DNA of 64,000 nucleotides from Moniliella sp. 'wahieum' (lineage: Eukaryota > Basidiomycota > Moniliellomycetes > Moniliellales > Moniliellaceae). The stretch's first letter is position 1. The number at the start of each line of letters is the position of its first letter. Positions 1 through 10,926 of this stretch are shown here, in pieces. The notes beneath the pieces were generated by a model. That model did not search any database and had not been told where the DNA came from. It worked only from the letters and a program-made list of their open reading frames with translations. The stretch is taken from assembly GCA_003971905.1 (NCBI GenBank), contig RSEE01000133.1, positions 1 to 64,000 of the forward strand, read 5' to 3'. Position numbers and translations under genes: made by a program.

Positions 1-931
1 CCCCGCTGTGAGCGCTTGGTTCACCACGTGCGATCTGATAAACCACTGGCGCGCGTTACCAGCACGCACTCGCGCGATCGAAGTGCGGCAGGAGAGGTCA
101 TGTTGTGGGGCGGGTCGGAGTGTGGGAAAGTGTTGAGTGTGAGTGTGAGGGCAAAAAAAGGTATGAGGCGGAAGAGGCAAAGTGCAGGGCTGATGTTGGG
201 AGTATGTACCTTGTCGGCTCCATGGCGGGCAACCGCTTCGATGATGCCACGGCCTCCAATCGTTGGGCCTAGCGGGTGTGTGTGGAGTTCGCTCTAACGA
301 GCTCAGGGATGTTCTGATTTCGATTATTCCAAACAACGTCAGCTGTGCTATCAGCTAGCTTCAGGGGGGGGGCAGGCTGGTGCCCGTGGTGGCTTCTGGA
401 AAAGCTTGAATGTCCGTCCCTAGGTTGGTATGGCTGCCACACGGAGGACCTGGCGGATGAGCGGAAGGGGGGGGGAGAGGACACTGTCGTTGCCTGTGTT
501 TCATCGAGGAAGACTCTGACGCATGTGCTCACACCTGTGTACCGAGGTGTTGGTGGCCGATCCAGAGGGGAGAGCATGCGGAGATTAGTTGCCAGCGACG
601 GGATGAGGGGGATGGGATGGGATGGGATGGGATGGGATGGGATGGGATGGGATGGGATGGGATGGGATGGGATGGGATGGGGGGATGGATGGGATGGGAT
701 GGGATGGGATGGGATGGGATGGGAGGGGATGGGATGGGATGGGATGGGATGGAAGGACTGCGATAAGGCCGGAATAACCACTTGATCAACCTTTACCTTA
801 CCTTACCTGAAAGAGGAACCCGTGCAAATGGCACGTGACGGGCGCGGCGGGGTTAGGGTTAAGCGTGCACCGGGCGTCCTCGTCTCGTCGTCTCATTTCT
901 CTTTGCGTGCGTTTGCTCCTGCTCGGGCGCA
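1..931. other. Gene-free stretch with GGGAT array and promoter of the first gene
   Basis: No conserved coding sequence was recognised. Open frames over 600-755 are by-products of a GGGAT pentanucleotide array and occur on both strands. A CACGTG site lies at 832-837 and a short TTAGGGTT match at about 853-860, both within 100 bp of the first start codon, so the right end probably holds that gene's promoter. Confidence 0.5.
605..752. repeat. GGGAT pentanucleotide microsatellite
   Basis: About 28 copies of a 5-bp GGGAT unit run almost without interruption. Two small imperfections at about 680 (extra Gs and a GGAT) and 722 (GGGAGG) split the array into blocks. Confidence 0.95.
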
Positions 932-2539
932 ATGCTTGTCGAGCCGACGCCGACGGGCGCCGAGGCGCAGCCGCCGTCGTTCATCGCCGTGCTGCACGAC
1001 AGCAAGCTTGCGCGCTGCACGCTGCGCGGAGCCCCCAGCGGCTTTGCTTCTGGGCCGCCTCCACCACCCCCACCCCTCCCACACGCACACGTAGAGCAAG
1101 AGCAAGAGCAAGAGCAAGAGCAAGAGCAAGAGCAAGAGCAAGAGGAAGCGCCCAAGCCTGCGCTCAGTCGCGGACGCTTCAGTCTCCGCTTTGTGCTCTT
1201 GTTCTCCATGGGAACCTACGTGCTGGGCTTCCTGCTGGTCATGGGTCTTCTCTATGTTGTACGTGTCCTGTCCGTTCGGGTCTGTAGCACCGCCTGTTTT
1301 CTTTGCGGACGCTAACGACTGTCTGCTTCGTCTCTCGGTTGCTTCTCGCTTGTTGCTCGCTTGTTTCTCCCTCGCCTCTCGACTGCAGACCGGCCGCTTT
1401 CCGTACTTTTTGTTGGCGGGCCCTGACGAGATGGGCTGGCACCCTGGCCGGCACTTGGGCCGCCACCGGCACTTCAAGCACCGCTTTGGCCTGCCTCCTC
1501 CGCCTCCGGTAGAGGGGTACCCTCCCCTGCCCCTCGCTCCTCCGCCTGGACCTCGGCCTACGCTTCCGCTGCCTCTGGACTCCAACGTGGAGCCTCGTCC
1601 GTCCCAAGTGCGCGTTCAGACCGGAACGACCGACCGCCGTTGAGCTGGGTCCCAGTGCAGGACGACCTTCCTTTCACCTTCCCTTCCTTGGCCGACGAAG
1701 CGTGTGCCCACCTCGCCGGACTGGGCGCGGTCACGGTCACCAAGCATGTGGCCGCGCACACTTTCTTCTCCCTTGAGCCATCGTTGTATGGGGCCAAATC
1801 GGTCCGCTTCGTACGTGCGCCGCCCGTTGCGGCCAGCGGTCAGGAGGGTCTGGTCAGTGGGGTGAACTTGCCGGTAGCGCAGCAAGGACCGGAACCAGAG
1901 CGGAGCCAAGGGAATTCGACTTCGACTGCGACTGCGACTGCGGGTGTGACTGAGCGGCGTGCCTCTGCCGAAACGGAGAAAGCATGGTACAGCATTTCAG
2001 TCCAGGTGGAGCGGAGCACTTCCGTCCGCCCCACATCTACGTCCACATCCACATCCACATCCACATCTCTGCTCGACGTGTACGCTGTCCGGTCACGCTG
2101 CCCTTTTTGGGCGCTGGCGTGGCTGGGTTGGTGCGAGGGGAGGATGGTCTGCGTCTTGTGCGTCCGGACGAGGAGGGCGAAGCGAGCGTGATGGCCGATT
2201 TGGACATTAGCATTGTTCTCCCGTCCGACCTGCCCGTTTCGACCATGGGGTTACGTGTGACTGGACCCGCCGTCCGAGCCGATACCGATACATATGCTTC
2301 CCCGTCCTTGGCTTCCGCGTCGTCGTCGTCGCCCCCACCGCCACGCCACCCCACCTCCACCTCCACCCGTCCTGGTCCGGTTGATGAGCGTGGTGACCAA
2401 CTGGGTCATGACGACCGGGACCTGGTTCCGGGGTTCGCGCGCTGCCGATTCTCGCACTGCTTCTACCTCCTTCCCCACTGCGACTTCGACGCTGATCGCG
2501 GCCGCGGTGACTTCTTCCACTGTGCCGGCTGGGCGATGA
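932..2539 (+). CDS. Hypothetical single-pass membrane protein
   Basis: The family was not recognised. The start at 932 gives a 109-codon first exon. It contains a proline run, a Glu-Gln repeat (residues about 53-70, from an AGAGCA microsatellite) and one hydrophobic segment (about residues 84-109). An intron fits at 1259-1388, with donor GTACGT, branch GCTAAC and acceptor CTGCAG, joining in phase to a His-rich stretch and a proline-rich segment. The frame then breaks near 1630, 1985 and 2290, each compatible with lost bases. The distal part contains a beta-rich segment and Ser/Thr-rich sequence. The small N-terminal region plus one membrane segment suggests type II topology with the bulk outside the cytosol, which is inference. 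The true stop is uncertain: 2539 is the end in one frame and 2754 in another. Confidence 0.5.
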
Positions 2540-3406
2540 GGCCGATGAGGCTCAGACAGGGCTCGTTGGCCCAGCCCACGGCCCAAACAAACCGAACGCC
2601 ACAACCTCCCTCCCGGGCCACTGGACAATTGAAACGAGTGGTTAAGGTGACTTCTTCTCCTTCGTCTTGGTTTTTCTTTTGTTTTTTCCCGCTTTTCATC
2701 TCGGTTCCGGATCCGTCGTCCGTCTCTCTTCTCTTTCCCCTCATGTCACGGTGACAGGCCTGGGCCTGACATGTGATGTTTCCCCGCCCTCTGGTCTGGC
2801 TTGGGGGCTTTGCCGTTTTGCTTGCCTGGACCCAACTCTTGAAGCTTGAAACGCTGAACTGAACACTCACTGAACACTGAATATTGAATGTACACCCGCC
2901 ATTTCCCCAATTCATCTATCATCGTCATCGTCATCCATGCCATGGCAGACGGGCGCCTGACAAGGCGCACAGGCCCAGCACGACGCAGGACAGCACTGCC
3001 ACAGGGCCGGTGCGCAAGCGAGACGGAGACGCGAAAGGCAGATGCAAGAGGGGGCATATGGGATGGAATATGGAATGAAGGATGGATGGGAATCACTTGA
3101 TCTTGAAGCTTGAAGCTTGATTAACGATTCGTGACTAGTAACTAGTAGCTCAGTCGATTGTCCGACGGACTTACAAGCCATTAGCCATGGGCCAAGTCCG
3201 GCGCACACTGCCGCCCTGCTGGGAGCACCAAGTTTGACTAGTGGCTTCCAGCCCGCCAGCGCACGCCAGCCAGTACCAGCGCACAGGCCACCTCACCTCA
3301 CCCGGCGCAACCCAACCCAACCCACGCCAAGCGGGACTGCCTCGAGAGCGCTGGCTTGCTCTCATCCACCGCACCACCTCCGCGTCCTTGCTCTGCGTTT
3401 CCCTGC
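2540..3406. other. Intergenic region between membrane-protein gene and THI6
   Basis: No gene is supported. The region holds two copies of the dispersed CTTGAAGCTTGAA motif (about 2836-2853 and 3103-3120) and ACTAGT-rich sequence at 3132-3150. I looked for the conserved core of a TPP riboswitch because the next gene is thiamine-related and did not find it. Confidence 0.5.
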
Positions 3407-5384
3407 ATGGCTGCTGCGTCCGAACCGTTTGCATTGCGTCAGCGGTGAATGGCGGCGTGCCGCACCTGGGCTACGTGGACGCGTCGACGGGCTACCCGGA
3501 CAAGCAGCGGATCGACTATGGTCTGTACCTCATCACGGCGCGATCGACGTTACCTGCAAGCTGGCGTGCTGGTGGTCGTACGGAGCTGGAGGCGTACGAG
3601 GCGCACCTCGATGCCATTCTCGCCACGGGTGCGGTGACGATCCTGCAATTGCGTGAAAAGGCGTCTGGGCACGCACAATCAGCCGAGGGCGGGGAACTGT
3701 ACGCGCTGGCGCAGCGCTCGCCGTGTGCGACAAGTACGGTGTACCGTTGGTGGTGGACGACAATGTCGGGTTGGTAGCAGCGCTTCCGCGACGGGTGGGT
3801 CTGCACCTTGGACAGTCCGACTTGCCACTCGCGGCGGCGCGGGCGGTGTGCTCGTCCCGACCGACTGATTGGCGTGTCGTGCAAGCGGCGGGAACATGTG
3901 GAGCGCGGCGGGCGCCCGTGCTGGTGGATACGCCCTGGCCATGCCGCAGACGAGCGAAGGGCTGTACATGTTGCCTGGTGCAGACTATGTGGGGATCGGC
4001 ACGCTGTACCCGACGCAGAGCAAAGTGGGCATCCCCGATGCGGACATTATCGGTCCAAGGGGCGCCAAGCAAGTGGTCGAAGCGTGTTTTGCCCCGCCAC
4101 ACTGGTCCCGCGATGTGCCACCGACGTATGCGAACCCAAAGCCCATGCCGAGCGTGTTGATTGGGGGCATCAACCGCTCCAATGTGGCGCGCGCGCTGTA
4201 CGGAGCCACGTCGTCCGTGCTGGACAGCCAGGGCAAGCCCCGGGTATCGCACCCGTCGGGGTGGCGGTGATTTCGGACATTTATGCTGCTGCCGACCCGC
4301 CCGCTGCGGCGCGGGAGCTGAAGCGCGTCTGGACGCAGTACACGGCCGGGCTCGGCGCGCAACGGCAGCGGGGGGACTTGCCTCTGGCTGCGGTAGGACG
4401 CTACTTGTCGCCTGGAACGTCCGGCGCCACTGAATCCCAAACCACTGTGCTGAACATCCTACGTGGTCTGCACCGACTGCACACAGCCCCACTGCCGTAC
4501 CTCCGCTGGTGCAGACGCTCACGTCGCACGTCTCGGCGAACCTGAGTGCGAACGTGGCGTTGGGGCTGCACGCGTCGCCGATCATGAGTCAAGAAGCGAG
4601 GGAAGCTTCGGACCTAGCCCAGGCTACGTCAGCGCTCGTGCTCAACATTGGCACGATTACGCCCGAGGCGCAACGCGGTATGCGCGCGGTCGGCCAGGCG
4701 GCCAACTTGCGCGGTACGCCTGTGGTGCTGGACCCAGTGGGCGTGGGTGCGTCTTCGTTCCGTAAGGCGGCGGGGTGGAGGAAATTTTGAACCACACCCA
4801 AGTCACGTTGATCAAGGGCAACGCGGCGGAGATTGGTACGTTGGCCGGTGCGGCGGGGGTACGGTCGCGGGGTAGACGTGGGTGCAGGTCAGTTGGCCGA
4901 CCCAGCACAGGTGGCCAAGAGCCTGGCCCAAAAAGAACGCTGCCTCGTGCTCTTGACGGGCGCAACGGACTACCTGACCGACGGTGAGACGGTCGTGGCG
5001 ATCCGCAATGGCCATCCCTGGTTGGGGAGCGTGACCGCGACGGGCTGTTCGCTCGGGGTGGCAGTGGCGGTGGGCTTGGCGCGCGGGTCGGACCCCGCTG
5101 TGACATCGGTACTGGACCCCACGACCGACGCAGCCGACGCACGTCCCCTGTTGCCCGCTTTGCCCAGCTGGTTCTCTTCGCCCTCGTCGCTCGTGCTGGC
5201 TGGGCGGGCGGACGCCCTGTTTTGGGGTGCGCTGTACGGGATTGTGTACTTTGAAGTGGCCGCGGAGCGTGCTGCGGCGCAAGCCAACGGACCTGGCTCG
5301 TTCTTGGCCGCGTGGCTGGACGTGCTGCCGACGCTGACGGAGGAAGTGTTGCTGTCGGAGGCCAAGGTGGAGGTGGTGCTGTGA
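3407..5384 (+). CDS. THI6: Bifunctional thiamine-phosphate synthase / hydroxyethylthiazole kinase (Thi6 type)
   Basis: The enzyme joins HMP-pyrophosphate with thiazole phosphate to make thiamine phosphate, and its C-terminal half phosphorylates hydroxyethylthiazole. The N-terminal half shows DYGLYLIT, ILQLREK, VPLVVDDNV and HLGQSDLP, then YVGIGTLYPTQSK and IGGINRSN, as in ThiE-type synthases. The C-terminal half shows NVALGLHASPIMS, VVLDPVGVGAS, LIKGNAAEI and TATGCSLG of the ThiM-type kinase. The order and fusion match fungal Thi6. The ATG at 3407 is chosen because correcting one lost G at about 3446 joins it to the conserved frame. The frame also changes near 3711, 3860, 3895, 4240, 4495, 4775 and 4865; several sites are shortened G or C runs. 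No intron is needed. Corrected length is about 660 residues, longer than yeast Thi6 (540) mostly through an N-terminal extension. Confidence 0.93.
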
Positions 5385-5815
5385 AAGCGCAGCTGGTGTT
5401 TGAATCAACTCGATTCCTTTCAAATGGAATGGAATGGAATCCAATGCAATGCAATCGATGCTTGCTGCCCACATCGAATGATGGCGGGGGGGGGGGGGAT
5501 GGGAACGAACGCGAGTGATGGTGTGGGTTTGGGGTTGGGTTGAGATAGACGTGTAAACAGACTACGTGCCGATCGATGATGATATGGCCCGCAACTCAAA
5601 AGTTGGTAATAGGAGGAACGAAAGTCCATCGACATGCCCGTGCTCATGCTTATGCTCATGCTCACAGCCGACAGCTCCCCCGTCGGTAGGAGCGTGAAGC
5701 AAAGCGAGGCAAGGCGAGTGGCTGGCTCAAGCCAGTCAAACTTCAAGCCATCTTCAATGCACAGGCTATCCCAGGCGCCCACAGCAACCCGGGGAGGAGC
5801 AGGCGCAAAAAGAAG
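5385..5815. other. Intergenic region, no gene seen
   Basis: It contains short GGAAT and TGCAA runs (5412-5450), a 14-base G run at about 5483 and a TGCTCA repeat at about 5640-5665. No conserved ORF is present. Confidence 0.5.
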
Positions 5816-5900
5816 CGCCTCACGGGACTCGAACCCGCAGCCGTGGGATGAACCTCTGTAATGTAAAAGTCCCAAATTCTACCGATTGAAATAGCGAGGC
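5816..5900 (-). tRNA. tRNA-Lys(UUU) with intron
   Basis: On the minus strand the acceptor GCCTCGC pairs with GTGAGGC. The anticodon stem TGGGA/TCCCA encloses CTTTTA followed by an intron of about 14 nt, giving anticodon TTT. The T loop is TTCGAGT. The T arm appears one base short, in line with the base losses seen in the protein genes here. A run of five Ts on the transcribed strand follows immediately. Confidence 0.9.
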
Positions 5901-6534
5901 TTGTTGATTGGGGGGGATCCTTATCCACACGAGTGTATGTGCGTACAGCATACCGTGTCCGACACTACGACATTTTGGCCAACCCGAGTGCGGCCTGCGG
6001 TCGTCTGTCCATTCTGCCTTGTCTGCCTCCTCGACAGTGTTTGTACTGCTGCCACGTCTGTCCGTTCCCTATGAGCCTACCTGGTCGGGGCCATTAATGG
6101 ATCAGCACCATCAATCAGCACCTTGGTTAGCGTGCCCCGCGCAATGCGCACGGAGTCCTGAGTTCTGAGTGATGATGAATGGATTTGGGCAGCACTGCCA
6201 CCCGTGCGCCCCACCCGACTACGCAAGAAGATCGGTGCGTGTGCCGTGCTGTGCCGTTGCCTACGCGCCGAATCCATCTTGGTTCGCACATACAAAGGGG
6301 GGGAAGTAAAGGATCAGGGTGCATGGAGGGGGGGAGGAACGCGTATGTGCAGGAGGGGGTGGCTGAGGGCCCAGAAAGAGCCCGGCGGGGGGGGGGGGAA
6401 GTCTACGCGCCAGACCACACAGGACCCAAGTGCCGAAGCACCTCAGCACCCACGGCCATGTGCAGCGAGAGGGCCCGAGCTCTCAACCCCTGGCCAGTAG
6501 AGAGGGGAGAAGGAACGATGAGTGCGCATCTGGC
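5901..6534. other. Intergenic region, no gene seen
   Basis: This lies between the tRNA-Lys 5' flank and the 3' end of the DnaJ gene. It contains G-runs (about 6297-6303 and 6389-6400) and no conserved coding sequence. Confidence 0.45.
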
Positions 6535-7886
6535 TCACATCACCACGCACCCACTTTCCGGCTCGTCATCTTCCCACTCTGCCTCGGCCTCTTCGCGGAC
6601 CTTGTTACTGCCATACTGGTCCATCGTCGTAGGCACCGCGGTTTCCTGCGCGACGACCGTATCGGGACGCTCGGGTTTGAGTTCAGGCAAAGGCGGTGCG
6701 AGGCGTTGGAGTGCGGCAGCAGTGGCCGGGTCGACGGTGGTGCCTTCAGGAGGGAAATGAATGTCCCAGTGAAGGAAGAGGTCGCCGTAGTACATGCCTA
6801 CGGGTCCGGGCATGCCTTGGCCAGTAATCTTGTCGACTGCACCCGGGGTGGTGATCTGGCCGGGAGACTTGGCGATACGAATGAGGCGTCCATCGAGGTG
6901 CTGGAGCACGACGCGGTCAAAGCCCAAGATGGCCTCGCTCAAGCTGAGCTGGACATGGACCAACAAGTCCAGTCCGTTCATCGTGAAGGTAGGATGCTCT
7001 TTCACGTCGAGGCGAAGGATCAAGTCGGCGGTTTTGGCGCGGGCACCTCGTCGGCCATACCGGGAAAGACGATTTTTTCCGAAGGCCGCATGCCCTGGAG
7101 AATGTCCACGTCCAACGACGTTTTTTCCTTGACGACTTGTTTGCCCTTGCATTTTTTGCACTGGTCCTTTTCGCGGTACTTTTGCCGGCGCCCTCGCAGG
7201 CGGAACAGGTGGTGACGCGTTGTTGCAAGAACCCGCCCCCGGCGGCTGTCATCTCGACTGTCTGACCTTTGCCACCACACTGCACGCACGGTTGCGGCTT
7301 GGCGCCTGCTTTGGCGCCCGAACCGTGGCAGTGCCCACAGATCACGTCGCGCGACACTTTCAAATGCGCCGTTCGACCCACGTAGAGGTCTTCCAACGTC
7401 ACCGCGTACGGCACCACCGAATCCTTCGAGCGAGGGGGCGGACGACGCGGACCGCCATGGGGCAGATCGTCAAAGTCGAACCCCATCCCCGCGCCCATAC
7501 CGCCCATGCCGCCCATGCCGCCCATACCACCCATGCCACCAAACATGGAGGCTAATAGGAAAAGTCAGTAGGGAGAAGGAGGGAGAGGGAGGATGTGGGG
7601 AACCCATCGACGTACCAAACAAATCATCCATATCTGGGCCAGCACCGGCGCCGCCCTTCATGCCTTCTGCGCCGTAGCGATCGTATGCGGCGCGGGCATC
7701 TTCGTCCGACAAGACTTCGTATGCGGCCGAGATGTGTTGGAAGCGGACCGAGGCGGCTTCTTGGTCGTCGGGGTTCTTGTCGGGGTGGTGTTCGAGCGAA
7801 GCTTTGCGGAACGCTTTCTTGATTTCGGTCGGGGATGCATCGGGGGCGATGCCCAGCAGGTCGTAGTACCCTGTCTCGGCGACCAT
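6535..7886 (-). CDS. YDJ1: Type I DnaJ/Hsp40 co-chaperone with CaaX box (Ydj1/Mas5 type)
   Basis: This is an Hsp70 partner that stimulates ATP hydrolysis and delivers unfolded clients. The J domain (residues about 5-70) has the HPD tripeptide in HHPDKNP. A Gly/Met-rich linker (GGMGGMGG) follows, then four zinc-binding repeats: CGHCHGSG, CVQCGGKG, CSACEGAG and CKKCKGK. The client-binding C-terminal domain comes next. The protein ends in CVVM, a CaaX farnesylation signal, so membrane tethering as for yeast Ydj1 is expected. An intron lies at 7552-7615 (donor GTACGT, branch TACTGAC, acceptor TTAG), splitting the codon just after the J domain. Two frame breaks are each repaired by one base: an A run near 7190 and a G/C site near 7035. 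The ATG at 7886 begins the J domain directly. Confidence 0.95.
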
Positions 7887-9121
7887 CGTGGGGGGAGAGC
7901 GGCGGAAAAGACACAGACAGAGGCAGGAGAAACACAAACGGAAGACGCACACCGCACAGGCGGACAGGAGGCGCAGCAAGACGCAGGGCCGAGCGAGGGG
8001 CGTGTGTGGCGGCAGAGACGAGCCAAGAAGCGCGACAGACGACACCACTCACGCACGCACTTTCCTATGGCTTTTTTTGCACAGACGTAGCTTCCCTCTG
8101 ATTCCGACGCCTGCTGATGTAAGCCACATCATCCATCATCTGCATCATCACAGCACCATCCATCATTCCTCCCTCGTCTGGCCCCGCTGACATAAGCACC
8201 GTAGGCCCACCCCAGAGAGCACCACCTCCTCCTGGCCAGCTCCATCGCCATCCATCCTACCTCCTCCACGCCCACTCCCATCCACTCCCATCCACTCCCA
8301 TTCCAATCCAATTCCAGCATCGCCACTCTCCGGCACCCACGTTTGCTTACCAGCGCTCACCAGCCCCACTCCCCCGCTCGCACCCGCCACACAAATAGAA
8401 AAAGGCATGCTGCGACCGAGCACGCCGCCTTCTCCAACCCCCTCGAACCCTCTTCGTTCCGGCCTGCGTTGAACGTTGAACGTCGACGATCTGCCCTGCT
8501 CGGGCGCGTGCACAGATGGTGGGGTGGGTAGAATAGTGCGTTGCCACGGACACGAGCGAGGTCAGAAAGGGGGGGGTCCGGCACAGCGATTCAAGTTGAG
8601 TGTTGAGTGTTGAGTTCAACGTTCAACTTGAACCTTGAACGGTCAACTTGGTCCGAACGGTCAGGGATGGGTGGGTGGGGGTTACCAGTTAGTACTGAGT
8701 CAGCGCGCTGAGCGGTGGTAAGATCTAAGGGGGGGTCGGGTGGGCTCGGCCTGCTGGGCGTGCCCGGGTTTGCGCTACGTTTCCGCGGGCGGGGGGGTGT
8801 AGCGAGCACGGGTCTGGCATGCGGTGGGGCGACCGGGGATTAGTAGCCCGGAGGTAAGCCTCTAGCCGCGGGTCGCGTCGGTGTGCGCCACCCAACTGTC
8901 CAATTAATGACCTTAATGACCGGATGACCGAACCTCTCAACGAGACCCAGTACCCAAGGCGCAATTCCAACATGCAACACTACTATAACCCGTTGGTAGA
9001 GCCACTCCCGAAGAAATAAAAGACGAGCTTGATCCGTGTAGGCTGTCCTGCTCTCTCCATCTACGCTTCTTCCTCCCCTCCGCATCCCACCCTTACACAC
9101 ACACACACCCATACACACAAC
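7887..9121. other. Intergenic region between divergent YDJ1 and reductase genes
   Basis: No gene is supported. It presumably holds both promoters. It contains TCCACTCCCA repeats (about 8270-8310), an AAGTTGAGTGTTGA / TCAACGTTCAACTTGAAC inverted-repeat cluster at 8590-8650 and a CA microsatellite just upstream of the start codon (about 9096-9118). Confidence 0.5.
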
Positions 9122-10119
9122 ATGAGCTCTTCTTCTGCTGCACTTCGTCCGGGCGAGTGGGTGCTAGTTACGGGCGCGAGTGGGTTTGTCGGCTCGCACG
9201 TGTGGACCAAGCGCTGAAAGCGGGGCTGAACGTGCGTGCAGCCGTGCGCACCGAGGCGAAAGCCGATGCGTTGCGCAAGGGCTTTGCGCCACTCGGGTCG
9301 GACCGGCTAGAGGTGTGTGTGGTGGTACCGGACATGGCTGCCGAGGGGGCGTATGCGTCGGTGGTACGAGGCGTGCAGGGCGTCGCGCACGTCGCGTCCA
9401 ACCTAACGTTTGGCACTGGGTGGGACGTGGTCACGTCCTCCGTCGCGGGCGCGCAAGGTCTGTTGAACGCTAGCAAAGATGCCAACGTACGTCGCGTAGT
9501 TGTCACGTCCAGTTCCGTTGCCGTCGCCGCGTCGGACCGGGAAGTTTCGCACCACCTCACCCCGGCGACATGGAACGATGCCGGGTTGGAGAGGGCCAAG
9601 ACGGAGCCCACTCCAGGCAGCATCTACACGGCGAGCAAGTACGAGGCGGAAAAAGCCGTGTGGGCATTCCATCGTGCCAACCCCCAAATCGGCGTGTCGA
9701 CGATCAACCCCAATTTGGTTCTGGGTGGCGAGTTGGCTGGCGCATCGACCAACAGTACCAATGGTGTGGTGCAGCGATTGGCGCAGGGCGACGCGAGCTA
9801 CATCAGTATGTTTGGTGTGACGCAATTCTTCGTGAATGTGACCAACGTGGCGCAGCTGCACGTCGAGGCGCTTATCAACCCCGAGGTGAACAATGAACGG
9901 ATCTTGGCGTACCACTCGGTCTATACGTTGCGCAGTCTGGTGCAGGCTGTGCTCAAGGCGGTGCCCGACGCGCCGCTGGCCGCTAGCTGGCAGTCCTTGC
10001 CCGACTTGGACGCCAAAGATCTCAACACGGTGGACAATTCCCGCTTTCTGGCTTTGCTGGGCGACCGCGTGATCGGCCTCGAGGAGACGGTGGCGCAAGT
10101 ACTTGCGTCTCATCACTAG
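9122..10119 (+). CDS. NAD(P)-dependent epimerase / aldehyde reductase (Gre2-like extended SDR)
   Basis: This is an extended short-chain dehydrogenase of the group containing Gre2-type methylglyoxal/aldehyde reductases and dihydroflavonol reductases. The N-terminal Rossmann motif is TGASGFVGSH. Downstream are VTSSSVAVA, the catalytic YTASK (Tyr and Lys at YxxxK), and INPNLVLG, typical of the substrate-side loop. Length is about 332 residues, normal for the family. The ATG at 9122 follows a CA-rich leader and starts about 15 residues before the nucleotide motif. One frame break near 9203 is repaired by one G between His and the VDQALKAG segment; the rest of the frame is clean. The exact substrate cannot be read from sequence. 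Confidence 0.92.
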
Positions 10120-10630
10120 TTCCATCAGTTGGTTCCTTGCCGTCTCACAATTATTACGCCGCTTTGTTACCCTCCCTTCCCAAGTCCATTTTGAGGGGGG
10201 AACGGCCCCCACTGTTACATGTTACCGCTCCCACAGGTCACTTTCTCGATCCTGTCCCTCTGCCGCCTAGCTGGCACCCTGTGGGAGGCTCACAGTTGTG
10301 ATAAGATTTCGTTGGACATTCCGACGGTATGATGGTTGCCACGGTTATACTACTCAGTTTTCTATAGAGAAGAGACGTAGGAAGCGCTGGAAGCACAGGC
10401 AAAGACGCACCCGTTCATGCACGAAGAGGCAACGTCAGGTGCCCCTGCTCGATTGGAGCAATATTGAGCAACCACATCGCAGTGTCCGTATATACTGTGT
10501 TCACACGAAGTTGAGTCGTCAAAAACAGTTGTAGACTAGGCATGTACACCATGATTATGCATCAATGGTGATGCATGATGAGTATAGTACAAGTATAATA
10601 TATTGGCAAAGGACCGTTGCAAAAAAGACG
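10120..10630. other. Intergenic region, AT-richer, no gene seen
   Basis: The interval is AT-rich compared with its surroundings around 10550-10610 and carries a palindromic GATGCATGATG motif (about 10570). A run of six As at 10621-10626 is the pol III terminator of the adjacent minus-strand tRNA. Confidence 0.45.
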
Positions 10631-10723
10631 TTCCCCGACCGGGAGTCGAACCGAACCGGGTCTTGACGGGTCTTCTGCTGGGGCAGTGAGAGCGTCACAT
10701 CATAGCCGTTGGACCATCGAGGA
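10631..10723 (-). tRNA. tRNA-Glu(CUC) with intron and atypical T arm
   Basis: The seven-base acceptor TCCTCGA pairs fully with TCGGGGA. The anticodon stem TGACG/CGTCA encloses CTCTCA followed by an intron of about 17 nt, giving anticodon CTC. The T arm reads CCGGTTCGGTTCGACTCCCGG, about 4 nt longer than the canonical form, as if TTCG were duplicated. A T6 terminator follows on the minus strand. The duplication may be an assembly error or mark a weak gene. Confidence 0.85.
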
Positions 10724-10926
10724 GTGATGCATGATCTGCACCAATTGTTAACCTCCTATGTGAAGAGTGCTTGGTCATCTGCAACGTCAGAATCTCAACC
10801 CTCGTTTCGGCTGCCCAATCCTTAATCCGTGCGTAGGACGCTACCGCCTACAGACAGTAGGCACGCAGCCTAGCCAACCGCCGCCCTGCGCTGCCCTTCC
10901 CTGCATCTCTCCTCCCCCTTCCGCAC

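Noticed and set aside
345-785. ORFs of Gly-Met-Gly-Trp-Asp and His-Pro-Ile-Pro-Ser repeats on both strands
   Set aside because: They are translations of the GGGAT array in several frames with no conserved flanks.
850-861. GGTTAGGGTTAA as a telomere or interstitial telomeric repeat
   Set aside because: Less than two units are present and it sits in a promoter-like position. A telobox-like site or chance is more likely.
2700-3406. TPP riboswitch upstream of THI6
   Set aside because: No CTGAGA plus ACCTGATC-type core was found in the interval.
3407-5384. Programmed ribosomal frameshifting as the explanation of the frame breaks
   Set aside because: The breaks lack a common slippery sequence or stop-codon context, occur up to eight times in one gene and track homopolymer runs. 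Sequence error is the simpler reading.
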